Of a stretch of 64,000 nt of DNA, positions 9,075 through 17,729 are shown piece after piece; position 1 is the stretch's first letter, and each line of letters opens with the position of its first letter. Origin of the DNA: Parabacteroides sp. AM08-6 (GTDB taxonomy: Bacteria > Bacteroidota > Bacteroidia > Bacteroidales > Tannerellaceae); contig NZ_QRMP01000009.1 of assembly GCF_003473295.1 (NCBI RefSeq), positions 62,001-126,000 of the forward strand, given 5' to 3'. The position numbers were made by a program, and so were the translations under genes. Under the pieces are notes generated by a model, which saw nothing but the letters and a program-made list of their open reading frames with translations, was not told the DNA's origin and made no database searches.

Positions 9075-9506
9075 CTAAAACGGTTTTAATGGTTTATAAT
9101 ATTCTTTGTTGTACAATTCATTGATCTCCTCCCAATGCTGTTGGATATGCTCCACGAGGATATTGCTTATATACCCGGATATGCTCATATTCGGGGCAAT
9201 GACCGGAAGGAAACGCTTGATACATTCGGCTACCTCACGATTTATATAGACATGGGAACGGTTGGATGCCGGAATATTGACCAGATACCTTTCCCTATAG
9301 CTACCCGTTTCCTCTTTCTTTTTCCGGGGCTTTGCAGCAACCGTTTTCTCTGAAGGGGCTTCGGCAGGTTCTGTAATGGGAGGCACTTCCGTTTCCGGCT
9401 GTTCCGTACTTTCTTCTTTGGGCTTCTCTCTGCCGAAGATGGGTATGTCCCCGACAATGATATTCTTGAGGACATCCTCATTCACTTCAACTTTTTTCTT
9501 TGTCAT
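9075..9506 (-). CDS. DUF3408 family protein (TraB-like)
   Basis: A 143-residue soluble protein with a Pro/Glu-rich linker (about residues 30-65) and a C-terminal DUF3408 domain containing VYINREVAECIKRFLPVIAPNMS. It overlaps the upstream parA-like gene by 4 bases and stops 3 bases before the next gene, a tight operon. Small ribbon-helix-helix proteins of this sort often serve as the DNA-binding partner of ParA-type ATPases; that role is inferred from position. Confidence 0.82.
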   Translation of the reverse strand: MTKKKVEVNEDVLKNIIVGDIPIFGREKPKEESTEQPETEVPPITEPAEAPSEKTVAAKPRKKKEETGSYRERYLVNIPASNRSHVYINREVAECIKRFLPVIAPNMSISGYISNILVEHIQQHWEEINELYNKEYYKPLKPF

Positions 9507-10267
9507 GACTGTACCAGTTTAAGTTTGACGATAAGTTCTTCCGCCAATTCCGCAATACCGCTTCCTTCCAGCTGCCTGGCAGGAGGCGGCAGCATGGTAC
9601 AGCGGAAAAAGGCGCGTTTGCAATGGGTGATTTCTTTCTCGTAGCGGCACAAGTCGGGAAGCGTACTGTCAAGAACGGTCAGGTGCAGTTCCCGCATGAC
9701 TTCCGAGTATGATTTGAAGACTTCCACGTTAGTACGCTTTTTCAGCCTGTTCCAAAAGAAGATGATATCCTTGAGCGGCACATCCTTCGTGTTTCTGACA
9801 TAATCGAGTACCGTAGTGGAAAAAGCAAGCGTACTCTGCATGATGATAAGATCCGGCGTGGTAGGTGTCAGGACATAATCCATGTTGACGATAGTGCGGA
9901 ATACCCCTGTGGATTCCACCGTACCGGGCAAGTCCACAAAAATCAGGTCATAATCTCCGTTTGCGGCAAGCTCGTCCGCCGCCTCTCTCGCTTTTTCCGC
10001 AGTGGCTCCTACAATAGGATAGGCTTTCTTCTTTACACGCTCCCATTGCTGGTTCAACAGCTGCTGGTAATAGGCATTGTTGGCGGCGGCTTTTTTGTCC
10101 CGTTCCCTCATGCGCACAAGGCTGTGCTGGGGAGAGTCACAATCAATGATTGCCACGTTCAGGTTTTTCTCGAAATGGAGGTAGCTGGAAAGCACCACTG
10201 TCAAGGCTGATTTTCCGACCCCTCCCTTTTGGTTGCTGACAGCAACGAATAAAGGTTCTTTGCTCAT
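9503..10267 (-). CDS. traA: ParA family ATPase (TraA of the ICE)
   Basis: A 254-residue ParA/MinD-type ATPase with the deviant Walker A motif KGGVGKSALT near residue 15, AIIDCDSPQHS (Walker A') near 40 and IFVDLPGT (Walker B) near 110. It heads an operon with two DUF3408 proteins, the arrangement named traA-traB-traC in CTnDOT-type elements. The likely role is positioning or maintenance of the circular intermediate, or polar recruitment of the transfer apparatus. Confidence 0.9.
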   Translation of the reverse strand: MSKEPLFVAVSNQKGGVGKSALTVVLSSYLHFEKNLNVAIIDCDSPQHSLVRMRERDKKAAANNAYYQQLLNQQWERVKKKAYPIVGATAEKAREAADELAANGDYDLIFVDLPGTVESTGVFRTIVNMDYVLTPTTPDLIIMQSTLAFSTTVLDYVRNTKDVPLKDIIFFWNRLKKRTNVEVFKSYSEVMRELHLTVLDSTLPDLCRYEKEITHCKRAFFRCTMLPPPARQLEGSGIAELAEELIVKLKLVQS

Positions 10268-10287
10268 AATCTTAACTTTTTAGTTTG

Positions 10288-10608
10288 TTATTGAATAAAT
10301 GTCTGTCTTATCCATCCGTCAATCCGTGAACGCTTCTTTCCAACCGACTGCCGGACACTGCATCCGTTATCGGATTTATCCATCATTCCAACCGATAGTG
10401 TATCCGTTATCGTATCCGACTTTCCGTCAATGGCCGGTCTGTTGGTCATGACATTCCGATAACCGTCATATCCGACATTGTTTCCACTATTCCGACCGCT
10501 AACGGAAGCATCCGACAATATGACCATTATTCCATTATCGGAAGCCCGGTTCCATCCGTTCACGCTGCAAATAAAAAGGTAATTTTTCATACCGTCACCA
10601 TGTTTCAA
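10288..10608 (-). CDS. Doubtful leader ORF upstream of traA
   Basis: A 106-codon frame ends 20 bases before the traA start on the same strand. Its product is rich in Ser, Asp, Gly and Asn (SDASVSGRNSGNNVGYDGY) and matches no family I know. The underlying DNA is full of short repeats (TCCGAC several times, ATCCGTTATCG twice), so the frame could be a by-product of a repeat-rich control region. A better start may be MKNYLFICS at 10590. Confidence 0.3.
   Translation of the reverse strand: MKHGDGMKNYLFICSVNGWNRASDNGIMVILSDASVSGRNSGNNVGYDGYRNVMTNRPAIDGKSDTITDTLSVGMMDKSDNGCSVRQSVGKKRSRIDGWIRQTFIQ
10338..10510. repeat. Short-repeat cluster upstream of traA
   Basis: Direct repeats ATCCGTTATCG at 10362-10372 and 10402-10412 (40 bases apart), TTCCAACCGA at 10338-10347 and 10386-10395, and repeated TCCGAC words (for example in 10415-10420 and 10471-10476), with an inverted CCGATAAC at 10456-10463. 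The density is unlike the rest of the window and suggests protein-binding iterons near the traA promoter or the transfer origin. Confidence 0.45.
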
Positions 10609-10618
10609 GGGAGGTGAC

Positions 10619-10650
10619 GACCTGTGTCACCATTTGTCATCACGTTACAT
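10619..10650. promoter_or_regulatory. 32-bp motif, second copy, upstream of mobA promoter
   Basis: Partner of the motif at 6416-6447, with the identical 16-bp core at 10635-10650. It lies about 35 bases upstream of the mobA -7 box, a usual place for an activator site. Function inferred. Confidence 0.5.
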
Positions 10651-10684
10651 ATAACTAGCTATTTCACAGTAATATATACCGCCA

Positions 10685-10692
10685 TAACTTTG
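10685..10692 (+). promoter_or_regulatory. Bacteroides -7 promoter box for mobABC
   Basis: TAACTTTG matches TAnnTTTG on the plus strand. It would give a mob transcript with a leader of about 200 bases that includes the large hairpin at 10802-10855. Confidence 0.45.
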
Positions 10693-10801
10693 CTGTCGAG
10701 AACGAAATGGATGTCGCGGAGGGGTAATCCCGAAGCCGAAGAATGAGGCTGAAGGTCAAAACACAATTTGACGAAGGAAAATTCATGTTCAAGTGAACAT
10801 A

Positions 10802-10855
10802 GCAAGTTGTGTTTTGAGGCACCCGAAATGAATTCGGGCACTCAAAACAACTTGC
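10802..10855. other. Large perfect-arm hairpin upstream of mobA, candidate oriT
   Basis: Arms GCAAGTTGTGTTTTGAG and CTCAAAACAACTTGC pair with one bulge, and an inner stem CCGAA/TTCGG closes the loop. A smaller dyad GTTCA/TGAAC lies just before it (10789-10800). Inverted repeats immediately upstream of the mobilisation and relaxase genes are characteristic of transfer origins. The nick site cannot be named from sequence alone. Confidence 0.5.
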
Positions 10856-10903
10856 CGCTCGCCTGCCGGCTCAGGGTGGGATTCACTCCAAAGTCGTGAA
10901 TCC

Positions 10904-11392
10904 ATGACGGAAGATCAGAAACAAAAAACATCAATGCGTATGGAAGAAAACAAGAACAGAAAAACAAGAAAAGGTGTAGGGCGGAAACCGAAAACCGACC
11001 CTGCCGTGTACCGTTATGTGGTGCGGCTAAACTCGGAAGAGAACGTAAAGTTCGATATCCAGTTTCAAAAATCGGGACTGAGGGAACGCTCCAAATTCAT
11101 CAAGGCAATGATTTTCGGAAAGGAAATCAAGGTGGTCAGAATCGACAAGGCGACGATGGACTACTATGTCCGCCTTACCAATTTCTACCACCAGTTCCAG
11201 GCCATCGGCAACAACTACAACCAGACGGTCAAGGCAATCAAGAACAATTTCGGGGAGAAACGGGCATACGCCCTGCTCCGCAATCTGGAAAAGACGACCA
11301 TAGATCTGGTGGTGCTGAGCAAGCGGATCATCATGCTGACCCATGAGTTTGAGGAAACCTACCTTATCAAAAAGCAGAGGGAGGAGGAATGA
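10904..11392 (+). CDS. mobA: MobA-like relaxosome accessory protein
   Basis: A 162-residue basic protein (pattern RKGVGRKPKTDP near residue 25, then VRLNSEENVKFD) resembling ribbon-helix-helix accessory proteins that bind oriT and recruit the relaxase. It is directly upstream of the relaxase gene: its TGA at 11390-11392 is one base before the next ATG. ATG at 10904 is used, though a start at codon 11 is possible. Confidence 0.8.
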   Translation: MTEDQKQKTSMRMEENKNRKTRKGVGRKPKTDPAVYRYVVRLNSEENVKFDIQFQKSGLRERSKFIKAMIFGKEIKVVRIDKATMDYYVRLTNFYHQFQAIGNNYNQTVKAIKNNFGEKRAYALLRNLEKTTIDLVVLSKRIIMLTHEFEETYLIKKQREEE

Positions 11393-11393
11393 C

Positions 11394-12647
11394 ATGGTGG
11401 CGAAAATCAACAGGGGCGCCTCGCTCTATGGGGCTGTCATCTACAACCAGCAGAAAGTGGACGACTCCACGGCACGCATCATTTCGGGCAACCGCATGAT
11501 TGCCGATGTCACGGGTAATCCGGAGCAGGTCATGAGGAACACGCTTTGGGCATTCGAGAACTACCTGCTCGCCAACAAGAATACGGAAAAGCCCATACTG
11601 CATATATCCCTTAATCCTTCTGTGGACGACAAACTGACCGATAGCCAGTTTGCGGATTTGGCAAGGGAGTATATGCAACGCATGGGCTACGGCGACCAGC
11701 CTTACATCGTGTATATCCACGAGGACATAGACCGCAGGCATATCCATATCGTTTCCACCTGCGTGAACGAGAAAGGGGAAAAGATAGATGACGCCTACGA
11801 GTGGAATCGCTCGATGAAAGCCTGCCGGGAACTGGAACGCAAGTTCGGACTGAAGCAGGTGGAGGACAAACGCAGGGAAATGTTGGAACCATATCTGAAA
11901 AAAGCAGACTATCAGAATGGCGATGTAAAGCAACAAGTTTCCAACATCCTCAAGAGCGTGTTCTCCACTTACCGCTTTCAGTCATTCGGGGAGTACAGCG
12001 CGTTGCTGTCCTGCTTCAACATCGAGGCGAAGCAGGTCAGGGGCGAATTTGAAGGGACGCCTTACAACGGCATTGTCTATACCATGACAGACGATACAGG
12101 CAAGCCGGTATGTACGCCCATCAAGTCCTCCCTTATCGGAAAACGCTTTGGCTATGAAGGACTGGAAAAGCGTATCGGATTCAATGCCCGTGAATACAAG
12201 GACAAGAAATGGCAGCCCAAGATACGGAACGGTGTCGCACTCGCCATGCACGGCTGCCGGGGCAACCGGGAGGACTTCATCCGCCTGCTCAACAGGCAGG
12301 GAATAGACGTGGTATTCCGTGAAAATAATGAAGGCCGCATTTACGGTGCTACTTTCATCGACCACAAGAACAGGGAGGTGTATAACGGCTCGCGGCTCGG
12401 AAAGGAGTTCTCGGCAAATGCCTTTGAACGATTGTTCAATGGGCCGAACAATATTCCTGACTTGGATGCTCCCACACCGGAAATCAGCAGGCAAAGCAGT
12501 TTCTCTGCCGACATGGAAAACGCCATCGGGCAGGCTTTCGGAATCTTCGATTTTGAAGCCAATGGTCCCGACCCGCAGGAAGAGGCTCTCGCACGCAGGC
12601 TGCAACGCAAGAAGAAAAAGAAACGCCGCTCACGGGGTATCTCCTGA
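11394..12647 (+). CDS. mobB: MobB relaxase (MobP-type nickase)
   Basis: The start MVAKINRGASLYGA at 11394 is preferred over a longer frame because GAGGAGGA precedes it and it matches the relaxase N-terminus. Of 417 residues, the first ~170 form the relaxase domain with the metal-binding HIHIVS motif near residue 114. The protein would nick oriT, stay bound to the 5' end and pilot the strand to the coupling ATPase mobC. The C-terminus ends in a basic cluster (RKKKKKRRSR). Order mobA-mobB-mobC is conserved in Bacteroides ICEs. Confidence 0.92.
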   Translation: MVAKINRGASLYGAVIYNQQKVDDSTARIISGNRMIADVTGNPEQVMRNTLWAFENYLLANKNTEKPILHISLNPSVDDKLTDSQFADLAREYMQRMGYGDQPYIVYIHEDIDRRHIHIVSTCVNEKGEKIDDAYEWNRSMKACRELERKFGLKQVEDKRREMLEPYLKKADYQNGDVKQQVSNILKSVFSTYRFQSFGEYSALLSCFNIEAKQVRGEFEGTPYNGIVYTMTDDTGKPVCTPIKSSLIGKRFGYEGLEKRIGFNAREYKDKKWQPKIRNGVALAMHGCRGNREDFIRLLNRQGIDVVFRENNEGRIYGATFIDHKNREVYNGSRLGKEFSANAFERLFNGPNNIPDLDAPTPEISRQSSFSADMENAIGQAFGIFDFEANGPDPQEEALARRLQRKKKKKRRSRGIS

Positions 12648-12681
12648 AAACAGTATTCATTCACCATTAAAATTATTCAAT

Positions 12682-14706
12682 ATGCAACAAGAAGATGATT
12701 TGAGAGGATTGGCAAAGGTCATGGAGTTCATGCGTGCCATATCCATCGTGTTTGTCGTCATCCACGTTTATTGGTTCTGTTACCGGGCATTCGTGGATGC
12801 GGGTATCAACATCGGAGTGGTCGATAAGATACTCCTGAATTTCCAGAGGACGGCGGGGCTTTTCAGCAACCTGCTGGTGACAAAAGTATTCGCCGTCATA
12901 TTCCTTGCCCTGTCATGTTTGGGCACGAAGGGCGTGAAGAACCAGAAGATGACCTGGCGGAAGATATATACCGCCTTCCTTTCGGGGCTTGTATTGTTCT
13001 TCATGAACTGGTGGATGCTTGATTTGCCGTTCAATCCTACGGTCAATGCCGCCATTTACACGGTAACGCTGACCGCCGGGTACATCCTTCTTTTGATGTC
13101 GGGCGTATGGATAAGCCGTATGCTGAAACACAACCTTATGGAGGACGTGTTCAACACCGCCAACGAGAGTTTCATGCAGGAAACCCGCTTTATGGAAAAC
13201 GAGTATTCCGTCAACCTGCCGACCAAGTTCGTGTATCAGGGCAAGGAATGGGACGGATGGATCAACGTTGTAAACGTTTTTCGTGCGTCCATCGTGCTTG
13301 GAACACCGGGCAGCGGGAAATCCTACGCGGTGGTAAACAACTACATCAAACAGCAAATCGAGAAATCCTTTGCCATGTACATTTATGATTACAAGTTTCC
13401 GGATTTATCCGAAATAGCTTATAATCACCTGCTTAAACACAAGGAACATTACAAGGTTAAACCGGAGTTCTATGTCATAAACTTCGATGACCCCCGACGC
13501 TCGCACAGGTGCAATCCCATCAATCCCAAATTCATGGTGGATATTTCCGATGCCTACGAATCCGCCTACACGATAATGCTCAATTTGAACAAGACCTGGA
13601 TACAGAAACAGGGTGATTTCTTCGTGGAGTCACCGATTATCCTGCTCGCGGCGATTATCTGGTACTTGCGGATTTACAAAGACGGCAAGTATTGCACCTT
13701 CCCCCACGCGATAGAATTTCTTAACAAGCCGTATGCCGATATCTTCACGATTCTTACCTCTTATCCCTCGCTGGAAAACTACCTTTCCCCGTTCATGGAT
13801 GCCTGGCAATCTGGAGCGCAAGATCAGCTCCAGGGCCAGATAGCGTCCGCAAAAATTCCGCTTTCGAGGATGATTTCACCCCAGTTGTATTGGGTGATGA
13901 CGGGCGATGATTTTACACTTGATCTGAACAATCCGGAACAGCCCAAAATCCTCTGTGTGGGAAACAATCCTGACAGGCAGAACATCTATTCGGCGGCCTT
14001 GGGACTGTACAATTCCCGTATCGTGAAGTTGGTGAACAAGAAGGGACAGCTGAAGAGTTCCATTATTATAGACGAGCTACCGACCATCTATTTCCGCGGC
14101 ATCGACAACCTGATAGCCACCGCCCGAAGCAACAAGGTGGCGGTATGTCTCGGCTTCCAGGACTTCTCGCAGCTGACCCGTGACTACGGTGAAAAAGAGG
14201 CGAAAGTGATCCAAAATACAGTCGGCAATATTTTCTCCGGACAGGTGGTAGGCGAAACGGCAAAGAACCTTTCGGAGCGTTTCGGCAAAATCCTTCAGCA
14301 AAGGCAGTCCATATCCATCAACCGGCAGGACACATCCACCTCCATCAACACGCAATTGGATTCCCTGATACCCGCTTCCAAGATTGCCAACCTCTCGCAG
14401 GGTACATTCGTGGGCAGCGTGGCGGACAACTTCGGTGAGGAAATCGAGCAGAAGATTTTCCATGCCCGTATCATCGTCGATAACGAGAAGGTGGCGGCGG
14501 AGACCAGAGCCTACAAAAAAATCCCTGTCATCAACGAGTTCAAGGATGCAGACGGTAACGACATCATGCAGCAGCAGATAGACAGCAACTACTCCCGTAT
14601 CAAGGCGGACGTACTGCAAATAATTGAAGATGAGATGGAAAGAATTGCCAATGACCCGGATTTGAAACACCTGATTCCACAGGAGGACGGAAAAAAAGAG
14701 GAATAG
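12682..14706 (+). CDS. mobC: MobC, VirD4-like type IV coupling ATPase
   Basis: Start MQQEDDLRGLAKVMEF at 12682; the frame is open upstream, but that part overlaps mobB out of frame. The 674-residue protein has about four N-terminal membrane segments (roughly residues 18-40, 60-80, 100-118 and 125-145), Walker A GTPGSGKS near residue 210 and Walker B SSIIIDELP near residue 460. It links the relaxosome to the TraG-driven channel. The product follows mobB by 34 bases, so they are cotranscribed. Confidence 0.92.
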   Translation: MQQEDDLRGLAKVMEFMRAISIVFVVIHVYWFCYRAFVDAGINIGVVDKILLNFQRTAGLFSNLLVTKVFAVIFLALSCLGTKGVKNQKMTWRKIYTAFLSGLVLFFMNWWMLDLPFNPTVNAAIYTVTLTAGYILLLMSGVWISRMLKHNLMEDVFNTANESFMQETRFMENEYSVNLPTKFVYQGKEWDGWINVVNVFRASIVLGTPGSGKSYAVVNNYIKQQIEKSFAMYIYDYKFPDLSEIAYNHLLKHKEHYKVKPEFYVINFDDPRRSHRCNPINPKFMVDISDAYESAYTIMLNLNKTWIQKQGDFFVESPIILLAAIIWYLRIYKDGKYCTFPHAIEFLNKPYADIFTILTSYPSLENYLSPFMDAWQSGAQDQLQGQIASAKIPLSRMISPQLYWVMTGDDFTLDLNNPEQPKILCVGNNPDRQNIYSAALGLYNSRIVKLVNKKGQLKSSIIIDELPTIYFRGIDNLIATARSNKVAVCLGFQDFSQLTRDYGEKEAKVIQNTVGNIFSGQVVGETAKNLSERFGKILQQRQSISINRQDTSTSINTQLDSLIPASKIANLSQGTFVGSVADNFGEEIEQKIFHARIIVDNEKVAAETRAYKKIPVINEFKDADGNDIMQQQIDSNYSRIKADVLQIIEDEMERIANDPDLKHLIPQEDGKKEE

Positions 14707-14717
14707 GACACCGCTGT

Positions 14718-14874
14718 TTTATTTCAGCCTGCAAAGTTCGTCCCGTGCCTTATGGATTGTGCAAGGCCGGGCCCTTCGGGTTTCGCGGAAAAATCATCCT
14801 CGCTGCGCTTGCGGTATTTTTCCCGAAAGCCTTGCGCAATCCGGCACGGAACGGCGGGGCAGGCAAGAAATAAA
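14718..14874 (+). ncRNA. Dispersed ICE stem-loop element, copy 2
   Basis: Outer arms TTTATTTC...GAAATAAA, middle arms GCCTGC/GCAGGC-like, CGTGCC/GGCACG and GGATTGTGCAAGGC/GCCTTGCGCAATCC, inner stem GGAAAAAT/ATTTTTCC and apical loop TCATCCTCGCTGCGCTTG. A second small hairpin CGGCT/AGCCG follows at 14879-14894. It ends 49 bases before the ATG at 14923. The loop matches the other copies while the stems differ in sequence but still pair. Confidence 0.62.
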
Positions 14875-14922
14875 ATCTCGGCTCTACAAAGCCGGGGATG
14901 TCTAACTCAAAAAACAAAAGGT

Positions 14923-15186
14923 ATGAGCAGAAGCAACTTTACACCGATGGGACGGTTCAAAGAGATAATCGACCGATACGGACTGAAACTGATGGAGGTG
15001 GGAACCAACCACCTGAGAATATTCGCTGACAACAGGAAGCTGTTCGACTACTATCCGCTACGGATGAAACTGTTCGATTACCGACAGTGGAAACAGCTGA
15101 CCTACCCGCCACTCATTGAGGGGGCGGACAAGTGGGAAACGGAGCTTGACGAAATTATAAAAAGACTTATGGTTTCACCCCAATAA
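14923..15186 (+). CDS. Small hypothetical ICE protein
   Basis: An 87-residue protein, start MSRSNFTPMGRFKEI at 14923 (the longer frame to 14752 runs through the stem-loop element and is rejected). It is charged and aromatic-rich, with no signal peptide or membrane segment. It opens a run of small plus-strand genes (14.9-16.3 kb) that follow the mob genes. No family recognised; it may be an anti-host-defence or regulatory protein, but nothing in the sequence shows this. Confidence 0.65.
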   Translation: MSRSNFTPMGRFKEIIDRYGLKLMEVGTNHLRIFADNRKLFDYYPLRMKLFDYRQWKQLTYPPLIEGADKWETELDEIIKRLMVSPQ

Positions 15187-15197
15187 TCAGCAGGACT

Positions 15198-15452
15198 ATG
15201 AATAACAATAACAGCAAGACGATCGTTTGGGACAACATTCCCGAATGGGCGATTTTTTCATTGGAGTACGGCATCGACGAGGAACTGTTCCTGCCCGATG
15301 AAGACAAGGAGATGATAACCAAGTTCATCGTTGAAAACTTTCCGAACGGTTACACCATGTCGGTGGATTGGGAGTCATACAACGAATTCGACACCAATCC
15401 GGCATTCGGAAAGGCGTGCAAGACTTATAAGGTAACTTTCTGTATCCTATAA
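15198..15452 (+). CDS. Small acidic hypothetical protein
   Basis: An 84-residue acidic protein (MNNNNSKTIVWDNIPEW) that follows the previous gene by 11 bases. Aromatic and acidic residues are spread throughout; no motif is recognised. Its small size, acidic charge and ICE location are seen in some DNA-mimic or antirestriction proteins, but no specific resemblance was found. Confidence 0.62.
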   Translation: MNNNNSKTIVWDNIPEWAIFSLEYGIDEELFLPDEDKEMITKFIVENFPNGYTMSVDWESYNEFDTNPAFGKACKTYKVTFCIL

Positions 15453-15462
15453 AAACATTGAC

Positions 15463-15951
15463 ATGAAGAAGATAACATTAAGCGAATACAATTCCATATC
15501 TGAAGCCTATCGCGGGGTATGGACTACCGAGCGTTGGGATATACCCGACTGGGCGGAAATGCGTAAAAAACACATCGGCAAACGCACCATGATGGTATAT
15601 GATAATGGTACTTGCCTGCTGGTCGAAGGGCTGAGTTTTGAAATCGTGGATGACAGTTCATGGAAAAAGCCGGATGAGGTCAGAAAGGAAATCGGAAGCC
15701 ATTATCTTAAATTCTATACAGAAAAAGGATGTGAACCTCATTACGCGGATTGCGTGATACGGTGGAACGATACGTTGGAAACGGAAGAGGCAAGAATTGC
15801 TTTGGCTATGGATGCCGATACGGAAAAGGACGATGAAATATTCTTCTACTGCGACAGCCTGAATGATATGAAATCCATGGCGGACAAAGGCAGGGAAGAT
15901 TTCACCATAGCAGAGTGTATCGGTTTCGGAACATACGAAGAACTATTATAA
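15463..15951 (+). CDS. Hypothetical ICE protein
   Basis: A 162-residue acidic soluble protein, 10 bases after the previous stop, starting MKKITLSEYNSISEAYRGVW. The pattern of Trp and acidic residues suggests a compact globular fold. No known domain is recognised. It is part of the 14.9-16.3 kb operon. Confidence 0.65.
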   Translation: MKKITLSEYNSISEAYRGVWTTERWDIPDWAEMRKKHIGKRTMMVYDNGTCLLVEGLSFEIVDDSSWKKPDEVRKEIGSHYLKFYTEKGCEPHYADCVIRWNDTLETEEARIALAMDADTEKDDEIFFYCDSLNDMKSMADKGREDFTIAECIGFGTYEELL

Positions 15952-15969
15952 ATCCAATTAAATCATGTT

Positions 15970-16260
15970 ATGAAAATCAGATGTCAGGAACACTACGATA
16001 AGGTAGTGGAGTACGCCAAAAGTATCGGCGACACAACATTTCAGAATTGCATTGAACGCCTCAAACAATGGGAGAAGAACTCAAACGGCAGGTATGAAAT
16101 TGAACTCTACCGGGATTTCGCCCCACATTCATTCGGTTTTGCGGAAGTGGCCGCTAACGGAAGCAGCGGTATTGTCGGAGGATTGCTTTACCATGGAAAA
16201 CCGGACCAGTCTTATGCGGTTACACTGACTCCCATACACGGCTGGAGTATACATACTTGA
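15970..16260 (+). CDS. Small hypothetical protein (possibly DUF4120)
   Basis: A 96-residue protein starting MKIRCQEHYDKVVEYAK. It looks like a small family common on Bacteroides ICEs that I believe is DUF4120; that name is from memory and unverified. It is the last gene of the small operon, followed by a terminator at 16302-16341. Confidence 0.62.
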   Translation: MKIRCQEHYDKVVEYAKSIGDTTFQNCIERLKQWEKNSNGRYEIELYRDFAPHSFGFAEVAANGSSGIVGGLLYHGKPDQSYAVTLTPIHGWSIHT

Positions 16261-16301
16261 ACTTGTATATCTCTAAAAGGAATCCTGGATTATAAAAATG
16301 A

Positions 16302-16341
16302 TGCGTAGGTCATCTTGTATAGAGACCTACGCACCATTTTT
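16302..16341 (+). terminator. Rho-independent terminator
   Basis: Ten-base stem TGCGTAGGTC/GACCTACGCA with a 12-base loop, followed by CCATTTTT. It lies between converging genes and closes the operon ending at 16260. Confidence 0.8.
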
Positions 16342-16371
16342 AGCACACCATTTTGCCCATATTGTAATTAT

Positions 16372-17628
16372 TTACAATAGCCCCATTTCTGTATCTTTAA
16401 GGAAGTCAATCACATTCATGATTGATATGCCATCAGTATTCACATAAGAAGGGGTTAAGCCTCCAACTATGACTATTTTAGGGAATCCATCATTGATATG
16501 ACGAAGTGAATTTGTTTCCTGATCAATTTTCTCAGGAGTAGGCATATCAAGTGCTGATTGTATATACATACGTTTGTTCCCACTGTTACAAATAAAATCC
16601 ACTTCCAATAGTTTTCGTATTTTCTTTCCTTCGGCATTTGTTGTTCTCACCTCCACTTGCCCGACATCAACAGAATACCCTCTGATACGCAGTTCATTAT
16701 ATATAATATTTTCCATAAGGTGGCCACCGTCAATCTGACGATAATTCAGACGGGCATTGCGCAATCCTACATCTTCAAAATAGTATTTTGAAGGTGTATT
16801 GATGTAATGCTTACCTTTAATGTCATACCGAATGGCTTTTTCCACCATAAACGCATCTTGTAACATCCCGAGATAACTCTGTATGGTTGTATCTGAGATA
16901 CTATGACCTTTCACAGATTTGAATGTATTTTCAAGGTTTGTCGGATTTGTCAGGCAACCGATATTAGAAGCTATAATGTCTATAAGTTCGTTCAAATCAT
17001 CATCATTCCTAATATTATACCGTTCTTTTATATCGCGTATATAAGTACCCTGAAACAATGATTTAAGATAGTTTTCTTTCTTCTTTTTGTCAGAAAAAGA
17101 CACAATCTGCGGCATTCCTCCATAAATCATATAGTCTTGCAGAGCGTTAAGTTCGCTTGCGTACTGTCCTGTCTTGAGAAATTCCGAAAAACTTAAAGGA
17201 TGTACTCTGATTTCATATCCTCGACCACGAAATTCGGTTTTTACATCACTGGATAGCATTCGACTATTACTACCGGTCACATATACATCTGCATTTTTAA
17301 TTTTCAGATAGCTATTGAGTACATCTTCAAATTCTGGAACAAGTTGAATCTCATCCAATAGTATGTAGTACATATCGTTATCTACAATATGCCCGTCAAT
17401 ATAATCCAATAATGTGTCCGGATTCCTGAGATCTTTACTACGTCGGTTTTCCAAATCTACTTGAATAACATGATCTTCATTCACGCCATTATCAAGTAAT
17501 GATTGTTTGAATAACTCAAATAGAAGGTAAGATTTTCCACAACGTCGTACACCTGTAATAATCTTAATCATTCCGTTGTGCATCACACTTTGCAGCTCTT
17601 GTAAGTATTTGTCTCTTGGTATTTTCAT
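16372..17628 (-). CDS. AAA-type ATPase with DUF4143 domain
   Basis: A 418-residue protein with Walker A TGVRRCGKSYL near residue 26 and Walker B YYILLDEIQ near residue 90, followed by the C-terminal nuclease-like DUF4143 region with SNSRMLSSD. This family of archaeal/bacterial ATPases is of unknown physiological role. Its AT-rich composition and reverse orientation suggest it is cargo inserted between two blocks of ICE genes. A -7 box (17633-17640) lies only 4 bases before the ATG, so the mRNA may be almost leaderless. Confidence 0.85.
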   Translation of the reverse strand: MKIPRDKYLQELQSVMHNGMIKIITGVRRCGKSYLLFELFKQSLLDNGVNEDHVIQVDLENRRSKDLRNPDTLLDYIDGHIVDNDMYYILLDEIQLVPEFEDVLNSYLKIKNADVYVTGSNSRMLSSDVKTEFRGRGYEIRVHPLSFSEFLKTGQYASELNALQDYMIYGGMPQIVSFSDKKKKENYLKSLFQGTYIRDIKERYNIRNDDDLNELIDIIASNIGCLTNPTNLENTFKSVKGHSISDTTIQSYLGMLQDAFMVEKAIRYDIKGKHYINTPSKYYFEDVGLRNARLNYRQIDGGHLMENIIYNELRIRGYSVDVGQVEVRTTNAEGKKIRKLLEVDFICNSGNKRMYIQSALDMPTPEKIDQETNSLRHINDGFPKIVIVGGLTPSYVNTDGISIMNVIDFLKDTEMGLL

Positions 17629-17632
17629 GTTG

Positions 17633-17640
17633 CAAAAGTA
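17633..17640 (-). promoter_or_regulatory. -7 promoter box abutting a start codon
   Basis: TACTTTTG on the minus strand, 4 bases upstream of the ATG at 17628. Transcription would begin at or near the start codon, which would make the message leaderless unless translation begins further in. Confidence 0.5.
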
Positions 17641-17729
17641 GTAAAAATTATCTGTAGTGCGATTATTCTATTGGAAAAAAATGGGAAAAGTACCAAATTT
17701 CTCCAATAGCAATAGCCGGGCTTATTAAT

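Noticed and set aside
10338..10510. CRISPR-like array
   Set aside because: Repeats are only 10-11 bases, irregularly spaced and too few; no cas genes are present.
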